NCBI RefSeq assembly: GCF_947172395.1
Contig: NC_069085.1
Location: forward strand, 3,938,112-4,002,111
From: Bicyclus anynana
Lineage: Eukaryota; Arthropoda; Insecta; Lepidoptera; Nymphalidae
DNA length: 64,000 bases
Direction: 5' to 3'
Shown here one piece after another: positions 1-11,937 of this stretch. A model generated the notes under the pieces. It was not told the DNA's origin, ran no database searches, and saw nothing but the letters and a program-made list of their open reading frames with translations. Position 1 is the stretch's first letter. Every line of letters begins with the position of its first letter. A program made the translations under genes and the position numbers.

Positions 1-904
1 CTACATAATAAAAATATTAAAAGGTACGGGTAAAACTCACATTTATTACATTCAAATGAGAAAACTGTATAAAAGGTATGTATCTAATATAATTTTAAAA
101 AATATTTAGTTATTTATTTTTAAAAAATCAGCCTCAGTTTAATGAAATAAAAGTAACCTGAACAGTGGACTCGGTAGTAAATTGCAATTTTCGTAAGCTT
201 GTAAAGGTTATAAGATCAAATATCAGGGCGTGTGAAGGCACCGACACTAATTTGGGTCAAGCTAAAGATTCAAGGAGATGAAAAAAAATCAATCGGGGAT
301 TTCCACCAGAGCACACACAACGTATCATTGCTATTATATGTTGCGTGGCTTTACGTCAAACCGATCAAGAAAATTGCACGATTTTCACAGCATCAATAGA
401 CACGAATAAGGGGATAGACTCAAATGCATGAGGGATAGGATTCGATCCTCGATCGTACCCACTACTTGGTTATTTTGGCTATTTACAGAGAAGGTCTTGG
501 GCATTTTTTTAACATTATTTTGGCCATATTTTTAAAAATTTACCAATATTTCCATTAATTGAAAAGTCTGTTTCGATAATTATACGTATATTTAATTCAC
601 ATGAAGAGTCAAGTGTATCTAGGTGAGCACTTAATATGATTATGTAGCTTTACACGTAATTTTTAAAATGCTAACTCCGTTATTTATATTGCTTACTGTT
701 TTTAGAACTACTGTACTTTGACCACTTAAAAAACTGCTAACCTTACCTACTTTCGGTAACAATTATAATTATTGTTTTAAATTTGCTGATACAATACTCA
801 AATATAAAAATATTGAGTTGCATTTAGTTTTATTTAAATCATCATGTTTTAACTGGTACTTTGTTTTCGTCGAAATGAAATATAAAGGTTACTTGAAGTA
901 GGTA
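1..904. other. AT-rich non-coding DNA, no gene seen
   Basis: No open frame, RNA gene or repeat that I can name. A short tRNA-B-box-like string (GGATTCGATCC) near 438 could be a SINE relic but has no supporting flank. Confidence 0.6.
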
Positions 905-906
905 CA

Positions 907-1233
<327 letters not shown>

Positions 1234-1270
1234 GTGTAACTGATATTCTAATTAGGGTAGAATGTGCATA

Positions 1271-1440
1271 TCTATACTAATACTATAAAGCTGATTAGAC
1301 TCAGGATCTACTGGTTCGATTTGAAAAATTCTTTCAGTGTTAGATAACCCATTTATCGAGGTAGGTTATATGCTATATATTATCTCCATATTCCTACGGG
1401 AACGGGAACCACGCAGGTGAAACCGCGCGGCGTCAGCTAG
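1271..1440 (+). mobile_element. Non-autonomous Helitron-like element (type 1)
   Basis: It starts TCTATACTAATACTATAAAG and ends GGCGTCAGCTAG, with an A before and a T after. That fits the Helitron rule of a 5' TC end, a 3' CTRR end and insertion between A and T without target duplication. A GC hairpin built on GTGAAACCGCG lies about 11 bases before CTAG. It is 170 bp long with no coding capacity. Several more copies of this type occur in the window. Confidence 0.8.
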
Positions 1441-1834
1441 TACAATATACATATAGACATCCACAAAATTATTTTCATTCACATAATGCTAAGCAAAATA
1501 CCTCTTCTACAGGAACAGGTAATTGCCATGACGTTATACCAAGTACCAACGTACCTATCCGTCACGCAACGACGATTCCGCTATAAAAATCAAGTTATGT
1601 TCCGACAATAATTTTATATCTTCACGTTACATTGTTTTTTTTATTAACACAAGTTAAAAATACCCTGAACTGACGCCGCGATGAACTCAAAATGTTTGAA
1701 GTTATCGTGAATAATTTTGTAGGGGGAAATGTGATGGTTAAGTCAAGGCCCCGAGTCGTCTACTTCAGTTTGCGTATATTAGAATGTACGCATGGCGTCA
1801 TTCTATTATCTACCGCTATTAAAAGCCTTACTTT
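1441..1834. other. Non-coding, no gene seen
   Basis: AT-rich DNA. A 69-codon open frame at 1692-1901 runs into a SINE and has no coding character, so I do not call it. Confidence 0.55.
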
Positions 1835-1980
1835 CATCATTAATAACCCATGTTCGGTTCATCGTTGGCCACGGGTCTTCTGTCAGAATGAAAAGGGTTA
1901 AGCCTTAGTCCACCTCGCTGGCCAAGTGCGGGTTAGCAGACCTACACACGTAGAGAATTAAGAAAATTCTCAGGTATCCT
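1835..1980 (-). mobile_element. SINE-B (Metulj-like) fragment, degenerate
   Basis: On the minus strand this matches the 3' half of SINE-B: the TTAATTCTCT block, a block related to CCAATCCGCATTGGGCCAGC, and the CTCATTCTGAGAGGAGA hairpin region. The tRNA-like head is missing and divergence is high, so the copy is old. Confidence 0.65.
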
Positions 1981-2169
1981 TTATTATATTAGAAATAGTT
2001 ATCCAAAAACCGATTGAGCAGACATTTGTGTCTGAATAAATGTTTAGTTTGCATAAATTTGTTTAGTGACTTCGCTACGAACACGTTTATCTAGGTTTAC
2101 TCTAGTGTAGGTATTGTAGAGGAAATGCAATACCTACATGGAAGCACCATTTTAAACTATATTCAAATT

Positions 2170-2440
2170 AAAAGAGAATATTTGCTAGCTAGCGCGCGTC
2201 AACTTAGAATTCATTATTGCTTTGCATTATACAATTTTATATTATTACTACAATCAAATCTATAAACGATAAAATGAGTCATGAAATACCTACCGCAGAG
2301 AAAATGGTATGCACTGTTTTAAAGTACATATATTCAAGTCAAGAGTAAATAGGCAATTTCGAAAAAAGCGCGCTTCAACTTAGAACTAATTATGGCTTTG
2401 CATTCAGTATTGTACTCAAGTGAAAGCCTAAAAAAAACTG
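2170..2440 (+). mobile_element. Two degenerate SINE-C-like copies
   Basis: Two blocks about 176 bp apart (near 2190-2232 and 2336-2437) share GCGCGCKTCAACTTAGAA and CTTTGCATT. The second matches SINE-C (best seen at 52981-53100) through CAAGAGTAAATAGGCA, a decayed copy of the shared 3' domain, and an A-run after GCCT. Divergence is high. Confidence 0.45.
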
Positions 2441-2764
2441 TAAAGAGGACACTTACCATTGTTTATAATCCAAAAAAATCCATTTTTCTATAGCTTCAGT
2501 TTCAATTGCCTGCAACAAAACAAAGACAATTTTACTGACTGTTTGTTTTATAACTTCTTTTTACCTATTCACTTAAAAAGTAGAGTATAATAGTATTTTG
2601 TTCTCCATAAAACGGTTGTTATTGTTGTAAGTGCCGGTTTGTTGTTGATGCTATCGGACGGACCAGTTCATACAATATTTGTTCGTTTAATTCTAAATTA
2701 TAATTTATCGAGCCATTAGCGCGCGGTGTCGTGCCCGACGCCGTGTATCTCGAGCTAGCTAGAC

Positions 2765-3368
2765 CAGAGGTTCCCAAACATTTTTTTCTCATAGACCACT
2801 ATTGAAAAGGATGTCACTACACTATGTGGCGAACGAAACACCCACTTTAGATTTGGCCATCTACATCTACATTCACTTCCATATTTAGAATGCTGTAAAA
2901 CGCGCATGCGTAGATAAATTGTTTTGCCCATTTCATTATATCTTTACCAATTCACCATTCCACTCCGATCATCTATTTGATAAACCTTTTAATTATTATA
3001 ATCAGTTCAGTGAAATAATAAATATACCAATCAACAACATCGCCTCATTCAAGTATACTAAAATTTATTAAATGTATTATGTCAATATTAAGTCTAAATT
3101 TGCGTTGTTGAGTTTCAATTAAATTAACAACAAAATAATCAGTTTTCGAAAAAGAAAGTGAAAAAAGATGAAAGAAAACGAAGGAGAAAATGAAACCGCC
3201 ATACTTTTTTACGTCTAGAGCTAGACACAGTACAAGAAACTAATAAAATTTCACTTATTATATTGAGATGAATACTCTAGGACTAGGTAATATTTCATGG
3301 ACTCTCAGTTAAGAATTGTGGATCTTGGCGTCCTTGTGGGACCACCTGAACCACTTTGGGAAATAGTG
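2765..3368. mobile_element. Possible hAT-type MITE, about 600 bp
   Basis: The left end reads CAGAGGTTCCCAAAC and the right end reads CTTTGGGAAATAGTG, imperfect terminal inverted repeats of the CAGNGGTTCYCAAAC form common in hAT elements. Flanking 8-mers are AGCTAGAC (2757-2764) and GACTAGAC (3369-3376), sharing CTAGAC, which is compatible with a decayed 8-bp target duplication. There is no transposase frame inside. Confidence 0.45.
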
Positions 3369-3533
3369 GACTAGACTTTGCTTGAGCACTGAGCAGGTTT
3401 CGCTGAGAATATTTTAAGACTCCCTCGGGTTTATCGTGCAGTCGCCACCTCATTTTGAGCTATTGTTGAGTCAACTTAGTAGCTGAGGTTAAGTCAATTT
3501 AAATAAAAACACTTGAATCTTCAAGAAAATACA

Positions 3534-3820
3534 GTTTTATACTACTTATCTATTTTAAAGTACAAGAATCAGCCAGCAATTTTTGAAACTCTATTAAAAT
3601 TATTTGGCATATTTTTAATGCCCTTAAATGTCTTATTTATGTTAATTTTAATGATCATAATTTCTACTGTTTTTATAATCCCAGATAGAAAATATGAGGG
3701 ATTCGTCTTGACTGAAGAATGTCGACCAGTTACAGAAATATTTTCTGGTTTAAGATCTTTATTTTCTCAAAAGAATTACCAAAAATTCGCTTATATGAGA
3801 AATACAATTATCTCACTAAG
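3534..3820 (+). CDS. Possible internal exon, membrane-protein-like; unrecognised
   Basis: An open frame of about 100 codons starts just after an AG (ATACAG) and ends at AAG|GTAATT, a plausible splice donor at 3821. It has no good ATG start. The translation has a hydrophobic stretch (LFGIFLMPLNVLFMLILMII) followed by a polar segment with KYEGFVLTEECRPVTE. I recognise no family. In DNA this AT-rich a few open frames of 100 codons are expected by chance, and T-rich codons give hydrophobic residues automatically, so this is weak. Confidence 0.2.
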
Positions 3821-4238
3821 GTAATTATTCACGTGTGTACATACTAATTAGACTTAAAAATGATTTTTTATGATATTTCCGTCAATATCAACATACTTCT
3901 TCCATAAAGCTCTATCATAAATCTCGTCTGATACAAGAACTACATTCCTTATTTAATTAAATATAAGTAAGTTATTAACAATCTAAACAAACAAAAATCT
4001 TGATAAACTTGAACTTAAAGCAATAAAACAAAGACATGGCAACTTAAACAAGAATACACAAACAATAGAGATTTCTAAAAAAGTCGATATACACAAATTA
4101 CACACAAATACACACAGGTACCGAAATACTAAACAAACTTGATTTACAAGTGCAGGTATCATTAAACAAAGGGGTTTCATTACAAGCGGGCGAACAAGAT
4201 AGCTCGCAGTAAATCCTTTCGCTCCGAAAGCTTTGTCC

Positions 4239-4454
4239 CGAGGCGCAATAACTTTGATGCCTTCCTATGATACCGAATTGTATGAAAGAATAACTGTTCT
4301 AACGTTCCTGGTTATATTGATCTGTATACCCTCACTAGTTTTTCACCGTGTCTACGTCAGCGTCGATACTAGGCAAATGCCTAGTTTAAAATTGTGGCTA
4401 AAAGACGACACGATTAAAACCGTGTTGAAAATTGAATTCTCAAGTTCTTATTAA
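4239..4454 (+). CDS. Possible terminal exon, one membrane segment; unrecognised
   Basis: The open frame ends at a TAA (4452-4454). Codon use is more mixed than in neighbouring AT-rich DNA (for example GTC TAC GTC AGC GTC GAT). The product has one hydrophobic segment (ITVLTFLVILICIPSLVF) and a charged tail (KLWLKDDTIKTVLKIEF). It lies 0.4 kb downstream of the similar candidate at 3534-3820 on the same strand, so both could belong to one gene. I could not define a convincing acceptor. Confidence 0.2.
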   Translation, partial: RGAITLMPSYDTELYERITVLTFLVILICIPSLVFHRVYVSVDTRQMPSLKLWLKDDTIKTVLKIEFSSSY

Positions 4455-5739
4455 TTTTAAAGCAGTATTTTGTTTGTGAATGCAAATATACCTTTCAGAT
4501 TTTTCATCAACTAAAGTAAGTGGTATACAAAAAAAAACCACATGGAATACAAGAAACAGAAATACTTGTGCATAAAAGCGATGTTTTCATAAAAATTGTG
4601 TCAACTGAAGCCTATGATACTAAAAGTATTTGACATTACACAAATACATAAAACTGCATCCTCAACTTAAATTTCAGTTTGTCTTTAGCGGTTTAGTAAG
4701 GTAAGCTACAGAAATGCATCCTTACATAAATGAGTCCTCAACATAAATTTTATATCCCTAGTGACTTAAGCTAAGCGTCTGTCGGCATCGCAACAATTAG
4801 ATTTAGAAGATAACTGTTGCAACGTTTCTAACTCAATTGATCCATACACTCTAATATCAGTCATCTTGAAGAGGCCTTTTTAATCATCGGCCGTTATTGA
4901 AACTTAATTATAAATTAGAGTAGCATGATTTACTTCTTATATGTAACACTTTTTGTATAGCTTACCTACTGCTTTTGTGCAGCATATTATATTGAATTTT
5001 AGTTTCAGCTTACGATCATCATTCTATAATAGCATTTCTTTAATGCAATCTAATGACGCAGTAATAGAATAATTGGATTTTGATTAACCTGATCTTGCCA
5101 CGTCATTATTATTATTTACTATTGAAAATATAAGCCATAAATTAAAATTTAGTTCTTTTTATTTAATATTCGAGAAATCTGAGAATTTAACAAAATCTTG
5201 ATTTTTTTTAGGGAAAGAACACCTAAAACCCATACGGTACTTAAAATTTAACTCTACATTAAGTAAGCAAGTTAAACAAAAGATTACATAAACTAAAAAT
5301 TATCATATTACAAACTGTATTTTTCATTAATTTTAATCTGAATTGTGTGTGCATTTTCTCGTGTGACCCTTCCAAGTTAAGCCTCCGAATGCCTTTTTTC
5401 TAAATAAAAAATGACTGGTAGCCGAGGATAGAAATCTTTCCCACCGACACGGGAATCATGGGAAAAGAGCGTAGCATTCCCTCAGTGGATTCATTAAATT
5501 GGGCCTGCAACTAAGCCGACGCATTTTGCATCCTCGCGTCATACTATATCTTTAGAGCGTTAGAATGTTCTCGCTATTTAAATACTATGCTATTTAGTAT
5601 TTGAGAAACAGAAACCAGGTCCTTATATAAATTTTCACAATACCTACACTTTGCTTTTATAATTTTTGAATGTTTTTGTAATATTGTTTTAGAAATTATC
5701 TTAATAACGTTAAAATTTAAGTCAACTTTTAGACATAGT
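4455..5739. other. AT-rich non-coding DNA
   Basis: Nothing supportable on either strand. A GC-richer stretch near 5410-5540 has no recognisable content. Confidence 0.55.
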
Positions 5740-5925
5740 GCGCTGAGGTTTACTATTGATACATTGTTTTCTAGAACTAGTTGTACTTGTGGGAATATCA
5801 GGATAAAAATTATTGTATGTGTTAAACTGACTATGCTTTGAGCCAAATTTCATGTAAATCCATTCAGCCGTGATTAAGTAAAAAAGATCAATCATTTTAA
5901 ACATTCACATATAAAATGTTTTGAT
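5740..5925 (-). mobile_element. Degenerate Lep1-like Helitron remnant
   Basis: AGCCAAATTTCATGTAAATC followed by CATTCAGCCGTGATTAAG and ACATTCACATATAAA reproduces the internal block of Lep1-like elements (compare 60660-61032). The CTAG terminus is not preserved. Small open frames here are by-products of the repeat. Confidence 0.5.
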
Positions 5926-7369
5926 ATTACCTAGGGTTAAATTACACGTGATGTGGACAGATTTTAAATCAACCAAGTGCGGTTTTTCTTCTAGGTTATT
6001 CACCAAAACCGCAAACGTAGCTAATCCACGTCTCGGTAGGGGAAATAATTAGGGGGTGCGGTGGGGGGTTCCGAGTTCATAGCCCTTTAGTTGAACCATC
6101 AACAATTTATAGAGTTATATTCACTAGAACTTGTTCCGCCGCAGAAATATCTAGCAAATGGTTAGGTTACGGAACTTTTAACTCAATGTACTTTATGTGA
6201 ATATTCAAATTCGCTGTATTAAATACAATTTGACAAACATTAAAGTATATATAGGTACTAACAAAACTATAATATTTACGCATATACGAACTATTTAAAT
6301 ATCATTGATTAAACATGCAAGCAAGCAAGACACTGAAAATTATAACAATAGGTCTATGGTCAGAATATACATTTCAATAAGACTCACAAAAGATTATAGG
6401 ATTGACAACAAAGGATATTAAAGGATATATTCAAAAAGAAAAGAAAATACTGATGGATGTTTAAATTCTTAAACATTTAAACTTTTAATTGAATTCTAGT
6501 AAGTTCATTTAGTAGATTAACAAATCTAAACGAACTTACTAGAATTGATAGATTAGATGACAGACCAAATGCGTTTGTCTGTAAGTTTGTCTGTCCTTCG
6601 GTTCTATACATCAGCACGCTGTCAGCCAACTATATACCGACAAACGCATGACTGTACACTTTACCAGTACATCCTTTTTCCAGAAATAGACAACTAATAC
6701 GATACACTTCTAGTAACTTCAAGAATAAAACATTATAACTAAGATTACGTTCACAATATCCCACGCGGTCAATTTCCCAACGGGCATCAGAAAAACAATT
6801 AGGTATCCATTGTAACATTATGAGTACCGTCAGCCAATATCAAACTTGATTAGTAATCACGGGCACCACTCCCGCGTACAATGCCTCAATAAAAACCTCC
6901 GGATTCAATCCGCTTGTAATTCTGTTTGATTATGATTATACGGTGTCTATTAAGGCAATTATGAGCAAAGACGGACCGCGTTTCGCGCCAGTGTCTTATC
7001 AACCGTGGGAAAGCATATAACTTTGATTCTTTATGAATATGATTAAATGTGTTCTTTATTTTTAAAGCAAATTCAATGACTTATTTTCGTAGACGTAAAT
7101 CTTTATGTAGCTTGATACTTGAGTGTATCATACGAGTTTATAGCTTAGGTACTAACTGCATCGGTTAAGTAGTCGCTAAGGAGCTAAAGCATCAAAAATC
7201 GATCCATACAAACTTTCGCGTTTAAAATATTAGTAGAATTTTCATCTTTTATTAAAGAGTGTGTACCTTGCGATGTAGGAATATATACTGCTTCCGGACT
7301 AGTTACAACTTATTTCTACAATTTCTTAAATAAAGTTACTTTTTCAATAAATTACAACTATCATTGAGA
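5926..7369. other. Non-coding stretch with one strong hairpin
   Basis: Mostly AT-rich with no gene. It contains the inverted repeat at 6492-6546 (arms built on TTCTAGTAAGTTC and GAACTTACTAGAA) and nothing else I can support. Confidence 0.55.
6492..6546. repeat. Short palindrome, 19-20 bp arms
   Basis: Arm 6492-6511 and arm 6528-6546 are inverted copies with one clear mismatch, separated by about 16 bases that are themselves partly self-complementary. It may be a tiny MITE or a cruciform-forming site. Confidence 0.7.
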
Positions 7370-7545
7370 TCTATACTAATATTATAAAGACGTAAAGTTT
7401 CTGATGTTGTATCTCTAGAACGAGTGGACTGATTTTGAAAATTCTTTTACCACTAAAAAGCCACGTTATTTGTAAGTATTATAGGCTATATTTTATCCAC
7501 ATATTCTCACGGGAACGGGAACTACGCGGGTAAAACCGCGAGGCG
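7370..7545 (+). mobile_element. Helitron-like element (type 1), 3' end decayed
   Basis: It starts TCTATACTAATATTATAAAG and runs through the family's GGCTATATTTTATCCACATA and ACGCGGGTAAAACCGCGAGG blocks. The terminal GTCAGCTAG is replaced by unrelated sequence. Confidence 0.7.
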
Positions 7546-7939
7546 TATGTTAATCTAAAATAAAGTGAAGCATTAATGTATTTTCAAAACGTGGACACAA
7601 ATCGTTCTACAGCCTAAAGTTATGCCGCGCACGACTTTATTATACCAAAAAGTGCCCTGAATGACACAAGATGGTCGCCTTTGTCCATAATGAATATTTA
7701 ATTGCGTGGAAATTACGAACCAGAACTAAGACTAGCATTGTTCGGTGCAATTACGTGATTTGATGCGAAATAGGTAAGTATATATTATTCTGGAATGTCC
7801 TCAAAACGTCTTTCTTAGTCACGCCGTTGATTTACACTTGCACGTATTTGAGATTCTTAAACTTCGATCATTCTTAGATGAATACACCAATACCAGTACT
7901 AGCAGCCTAGTAGCAGTTTTAAATACACCTATGCCAGTA

Positions 7940-8110
7940 CTAATAGCAGTTTTCAATCTCTTCATACTTTGACGATCGCGTAACCGTAAACGCGAATTTC
8001 TAAGGAATTGATGCACCGCCATCTAGTGGCACAACTGTTTCAATTCGTTATGAATTCGCGTTGACGGTTACGCGATAGTCACAGTATGAAGACATTGAAA
8101 ACTGCTACTA
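7940..8110. mobile_element. Fold-back MITE-like element with about 60-bp arms
   Basis: The left arm (about 7942-8003) and right arm (about 8050-8109) are inverted copies of one sequence, including AGCAGTTTTCAAT, CTTCATAC, ATCGCGTAACCGT and ACGCGAATTC. The centre contains CGCCATCTAGTGGCAC. An extra tandem copy of the outer segment lies just left (about 7880-7940). No coding capacity is seen. The flanks show only TA-like duplication, so the superfamily is not assigned. Confidence 0.65.
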
Positions 8111-8520
8111 TGCACACTGATTTATTCTATTTGTTAAAATGTATGACTTTTAACGTATTAATTAATCTATTTTATGGTTATCTTTTCGAAGGCATAGTGA
8201 TTTTTGCTCGGTTACTAGTTATTTGCTCTGTTACTGTTACTGTAATATAATCTACTTATTAGCCTAAATCAGATTTATTTAATCCTTTCTTCAAAATACC
8301 CTAAACCAATTTTATATTATAAATAAATAAAATCACCGCAAAAAGTAAACCGAATTTAGCGACTCCACTAACGAATTTAGCGCACACAAGCACAATTACA
8401 TGTTTACTTACATTATATATTTATTTTTAAATATTTTTTATACTTCCTTAACACAACTCGACATTGTAGGCAATATTTCAGTATTATGTGTTTAAACCTT
8501 TCGTTGTTCAATAAACGACT

Positions 8521-8566
8521 AAATGAAATTAAGACAATTATGCATATATGTCCGCCTCAGTTTTGA
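8521..8566 (-). repeat. Repeat block shared with 41331-41375
   Basis: The minus strand reads ACTGAGGCGGACATATATGC followed by an ATTGTCTTAATTT block. The plus strand at 41331 has AGTGAGGCGGACAAATGTTC followed by the same ATTGTCTTAATTT. About 45 bp align with roughly 80% identity by eye. The family is unknown. Confidence 0.5.
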
Positions 8567-8612
8567 TGTGGTAGTGCCCTCTTTGGTATAAAATATCATT
8601 ATCCTAAACTTT

Positions 8613-8969
8613 TTAACAACCGTCAACAAACAATTGTCTAACAACCGATGCAACATAATAGGGTGTACATTTTTCATTATGGAAGCTTTCTACAGGAACG
8701 ATAACTGTTTCGCAGCACCAGTTACAGTTCGATCGTCGCTCGGGTAACATTTCCAGTTTCGCCCAACATTTATCTAAATAGCTTTCAATTTTATATAATA
8801 CCAGAGACGATACGCTGGCGTGTTGGTAAATATCTGTTAGCGTCGGGCCCAGCGGATGGACTGTCATTGCCATAACGGTAATCGAATGGATAGTATGACT
8901 GTGCATGATTCCATCGAAATTGAAGCCCGTTTCGAATCTACTCGCCTGTAATTTACTTATACATGCCAT
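8613..8969 (-). CDS. Hypothetical 118-aa protein, intact ATG-to-stop frame
   Basis: The frame begins ATGGCATGT, with G at +4 of the start context, and ends TAA. It is GC-richer than both flanks, with mixed codon use rather than A/T-ended codons, and it has no repeat similarity that I can see. The product is soluble-looking with no signal peptide or membrane segment. It has a Cys-rich patch in the last third (CNWCCETVIVPVESFHNEKC) and a possible amphipathic region (YKIESYLDKCWAKLEMLPER). I do not recognise the family. It could be a single-exon gene, an exon or a retrocopy. A repeat block shared with 41331-41375 starts 47 bases beyond the stop on the same strand, so it may lie in a transposon-related unit. 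An AATAAA on the minus strand is present near 8272. Confidence 0.4.
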   Translation of the reverse strand: MACISKLQASRFETGFNFDGIMHSHTIHSITVMAMTVHPLGPTLTDIYQHASVSSLVLYKIESYLDKCWAKLEMLPERRSNCNWCCETVIVPVESFHNEKCTPYYVASVVRQLFVDGC

Positions 8970-11129
8970 AGTCTATGTGACTGTACTTTAAAGTAACGCT
9001 TCTTTTATGCACGATTTAGGTACAGTTAGTTCAATGTTGGTCTTATTTTTGTAGTGGAGTTGGTGGTTTTTTATTTATCTGTTGACTTTAGTCATCGATG
9101 CCAGTATGATAATATTTTATCTGCTAATATTACCACTTAAATTACTGTTTATATTTAATTATTAAATGATAATATTATTATTTTTAGCGAGGCTCTCAAA
9201 TTACTGATTATAGATCTTTATGTTTTTCTAATTACTCGAGATTACTACTCCCATACCAAATTACATTTTCGTTTTTGCTCGCGAAATTATTCCATACAAA
9301 AGTTCCTCAATGCTTCAATCTTCATACTTTAATGGTATACATTTTAATTTGATGGTCCGTTACTGCTTCTGATCTCCGTGTCTTGGAGAGCACATAAAAC
9401 CCTGAATCCCAGTCTATATCAAAATTAAAAAAATATATATATATATATCCTAATCTTAAATTAAGGAAGCATGACCCAGTTTTGGGTCCTCGTCGTGAAA
9501 ATACAGATAATGATTACTGCTCTGTTTGGAGTTTAGGGACTGTGATGATGAATTAATTTTATAATATCAACAAACAAAAATATTTTAGTTAATCGGTTTA
9601 GAAAGTAACAGTTAGATAAAAATTGGCCTTCTCTGCTTCTTCAATTGCCTACCAACAAAGTAGGTACCTAATCATTTTGTATTCCTTTCGATACTGCAGG
9701 CAAATATTGCACAAGAGAATAAATCGATTGTTGGTCAGCAACAAATGTGGTGTCAGCGGAAGTATCAGAGAATATCTATTTGGAGGCTCGGCGTTGTATT
9801 AGCATACGCCATATAAGCCGTTTTGCCTGTCTGGGGGCTTTCTGGCCGATAGCAAATTGAATACGGAGTTCTGAATGAAATTATTGTTAGTCTAACCCAC
9901 ACGATATATTAACTAGTTACCAATGTATCTACGGACGAAGTACCACACTATATTGTGTATATTTAGTAAGTATGTATCTTTTTTCCCTGAGGAGGAAAAA
10001 TCCCTTCTGGACTTCTGCCAATTTGAGCAGGACGTGTCCGATTCCGACGGATTAAACCACCTCCTCTTTACTCCGAATTCAGCATGGCACCTTGACATTC
10101 TTCATGACAACTCTACTTATTTAATCTTTTCTGTTTTTCCTCTTTTCCCTCTCTTCTCTCCTCAGCATAATCGCTTTTAGCATTTGCCCTTAGTATGTAT
10201 TATGTAGTAAAACAAAAGTGTTAAGCATCTAACATGAAAATATTATCATTAAAAAAAATCCAACCGACTGCAAAGACCTGTATTAAAGCAAAAGTTCAAA
10301 GACCTACAGTAAAGCGAAAAAGAACATCGTACCTGCCTAATCGCTGTGCTTTCTACTCATCAATGTAAAGGCGATGCGTTATATGTAGTACCTTATTGAT
10401 ATCTAAGGTCCGGAACTGAAACATTACCAGCTTCCAAATCGCACCGGTTGAGAATAACTGGAAATATCATAGAAGAGAGACAAGCAAGCAAGAAGAGAGC
10501 ATTTCATTACTTGAACCCAGAAGCTTCTAATCCAAAGCCATATTAGTAAACCACTAAGGCAAAATGTAGCTTATAAAAAGAACTATGGCAAAAAAACACA
10601 CATACAACTGAAGTGAACGTAAGTTAAAAGACAATAAGCTCCATCTAAATATAATTCTCATTTGAATACACTTTCCGTGCTATAGTAGTCTCGAATAAGA
10701 AGCGCCTACGGATATGCAAAACGCCTTAAAAGGAACACATGGCGTGCTGAATTTAAGTCGCTGCTACAATACATAAACTAGACTAAAATGGTATTGTATT
10801 GTGAAATAAAAATTACTTGAACTCGTAGTGAAATGAGTCTTGTTCTGGTAAGCGTAGCTTGGGGCAACATAAAGGTTTAGTAGGTATCATTGAGATCTAT
10901 TCCTATCCCCTCTCCTATAAGGGAGATTCTGGCCCTGTAGTGTAGCGTTAAAATAGTCTGATGAAAATGATTGATATTGGACTTAGCAAATAAGCTACGC
11001 GGATTAAGTCACGAGGTTTGCTATAATAAGTAATAAGTATTTAAATTATTGTACAATCCTAACTTTGACAAGATATATATTGTTTTATGAAACCGTAATT
11101 ATAACACTATTATATTTTCAAACCATTCA
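8970..11129. other. Non-coding stretch with minor relics
   Basis: Contains a short (AT)n run (9431-9448), a SINE-like relic near 9360-9410 (GAGAGCACATAAAACCCTGAATCCC on the minus strand recalls the block at 29108), and a GC-richer segment at 9990-10100 open on both strands but with no recognised content. No gene supported. Confidence 0.5.
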
Positions 11130-11186
11130 GGAACTCGTGCAAATGAACACATAAAATTTAATCCAAATCGGTCGAGTCGTTTACAA

Positions 11187-11381
11187 TCTAATATAATAAA
11201 GCTGAAGAGTTTATATGTTTGTTTGATTGAACGCGCTAATCTCTGGAACTACTGGTCCGATTTGAAAAATTATTTCAGTGTTAGATAGCTCATTTATTAA
11301 GGAAGGATATAGGCTATATTTTATCTCCGTATTCCTACAGGAACAAGAACCACGCGGGTGAAACCGCGCGGCGTCAGCTAG
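11187..11381 (+). mobile_element. Helitron-like element (type 1), complete ends
   Basis: It starts TCTAATATAATAAAGCTGAA and ends GGCGTCAGCTAG, with A at 11186 and T at 11382. The ACGCGGGTGAAACCGCG hairpin is intact. It sits against a decayed Lep1-like block (11130-11186, AAATTTAATCCAAATCGGTC then GAGTCGTTT), so it appears nested in or abutting an older element. Confidence 0.85.
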
Positions 11382-11937
11382 TTCATGAATATAAGTGGAC
11401 GAATGGTCTATTCTTTGTAGTTCGAAGAGTCAAGGGTCTAGTGACTGCTAGTTTAATAACATAATACAAAGTAAGTGTCGTTTAATATAACCAGTAAAGC
11501 TTATAAATTTATAAGTATCCGATGGCCATGTGTTTCTCAACAAAATATAATCACCATATTTTCTCAGTCTGACCAAGAGACCGGAGGCTCAATAAAATAT
11601 TACAATCTAGGATGCACCGCAGTTAGCCGGCCGCTTCCTATAAACTTTTAATGTGCATTAGGTAAAACGAAACCTGTTTCAACTCATGAAGTATTGTATA
11701 ACAACGTGGGTGCCGTGTAGGGTTGCCTCTCGCGTTTGATGACTTTTTATTAATAGACAACGTTTAACATTTGACTATGATGACACTTGATTTTGAGTGA
11801 CGTAGTCTACGATAGTATGGCACTAACTTTAAGGGATTACCCTCGATTTTTTTACCACAGTACCCCTTAACTGATTCAGCATCGTACCCAAACGCTTAAT
11901 CGTTTGATATAACTACAAGTATTTGACGATCTATATA
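11382..11937. other. Non-coding, no gene seen
   Basis: Moderate AT content, no open frames of note and no repeat I can assign. Confidence 0.55.
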
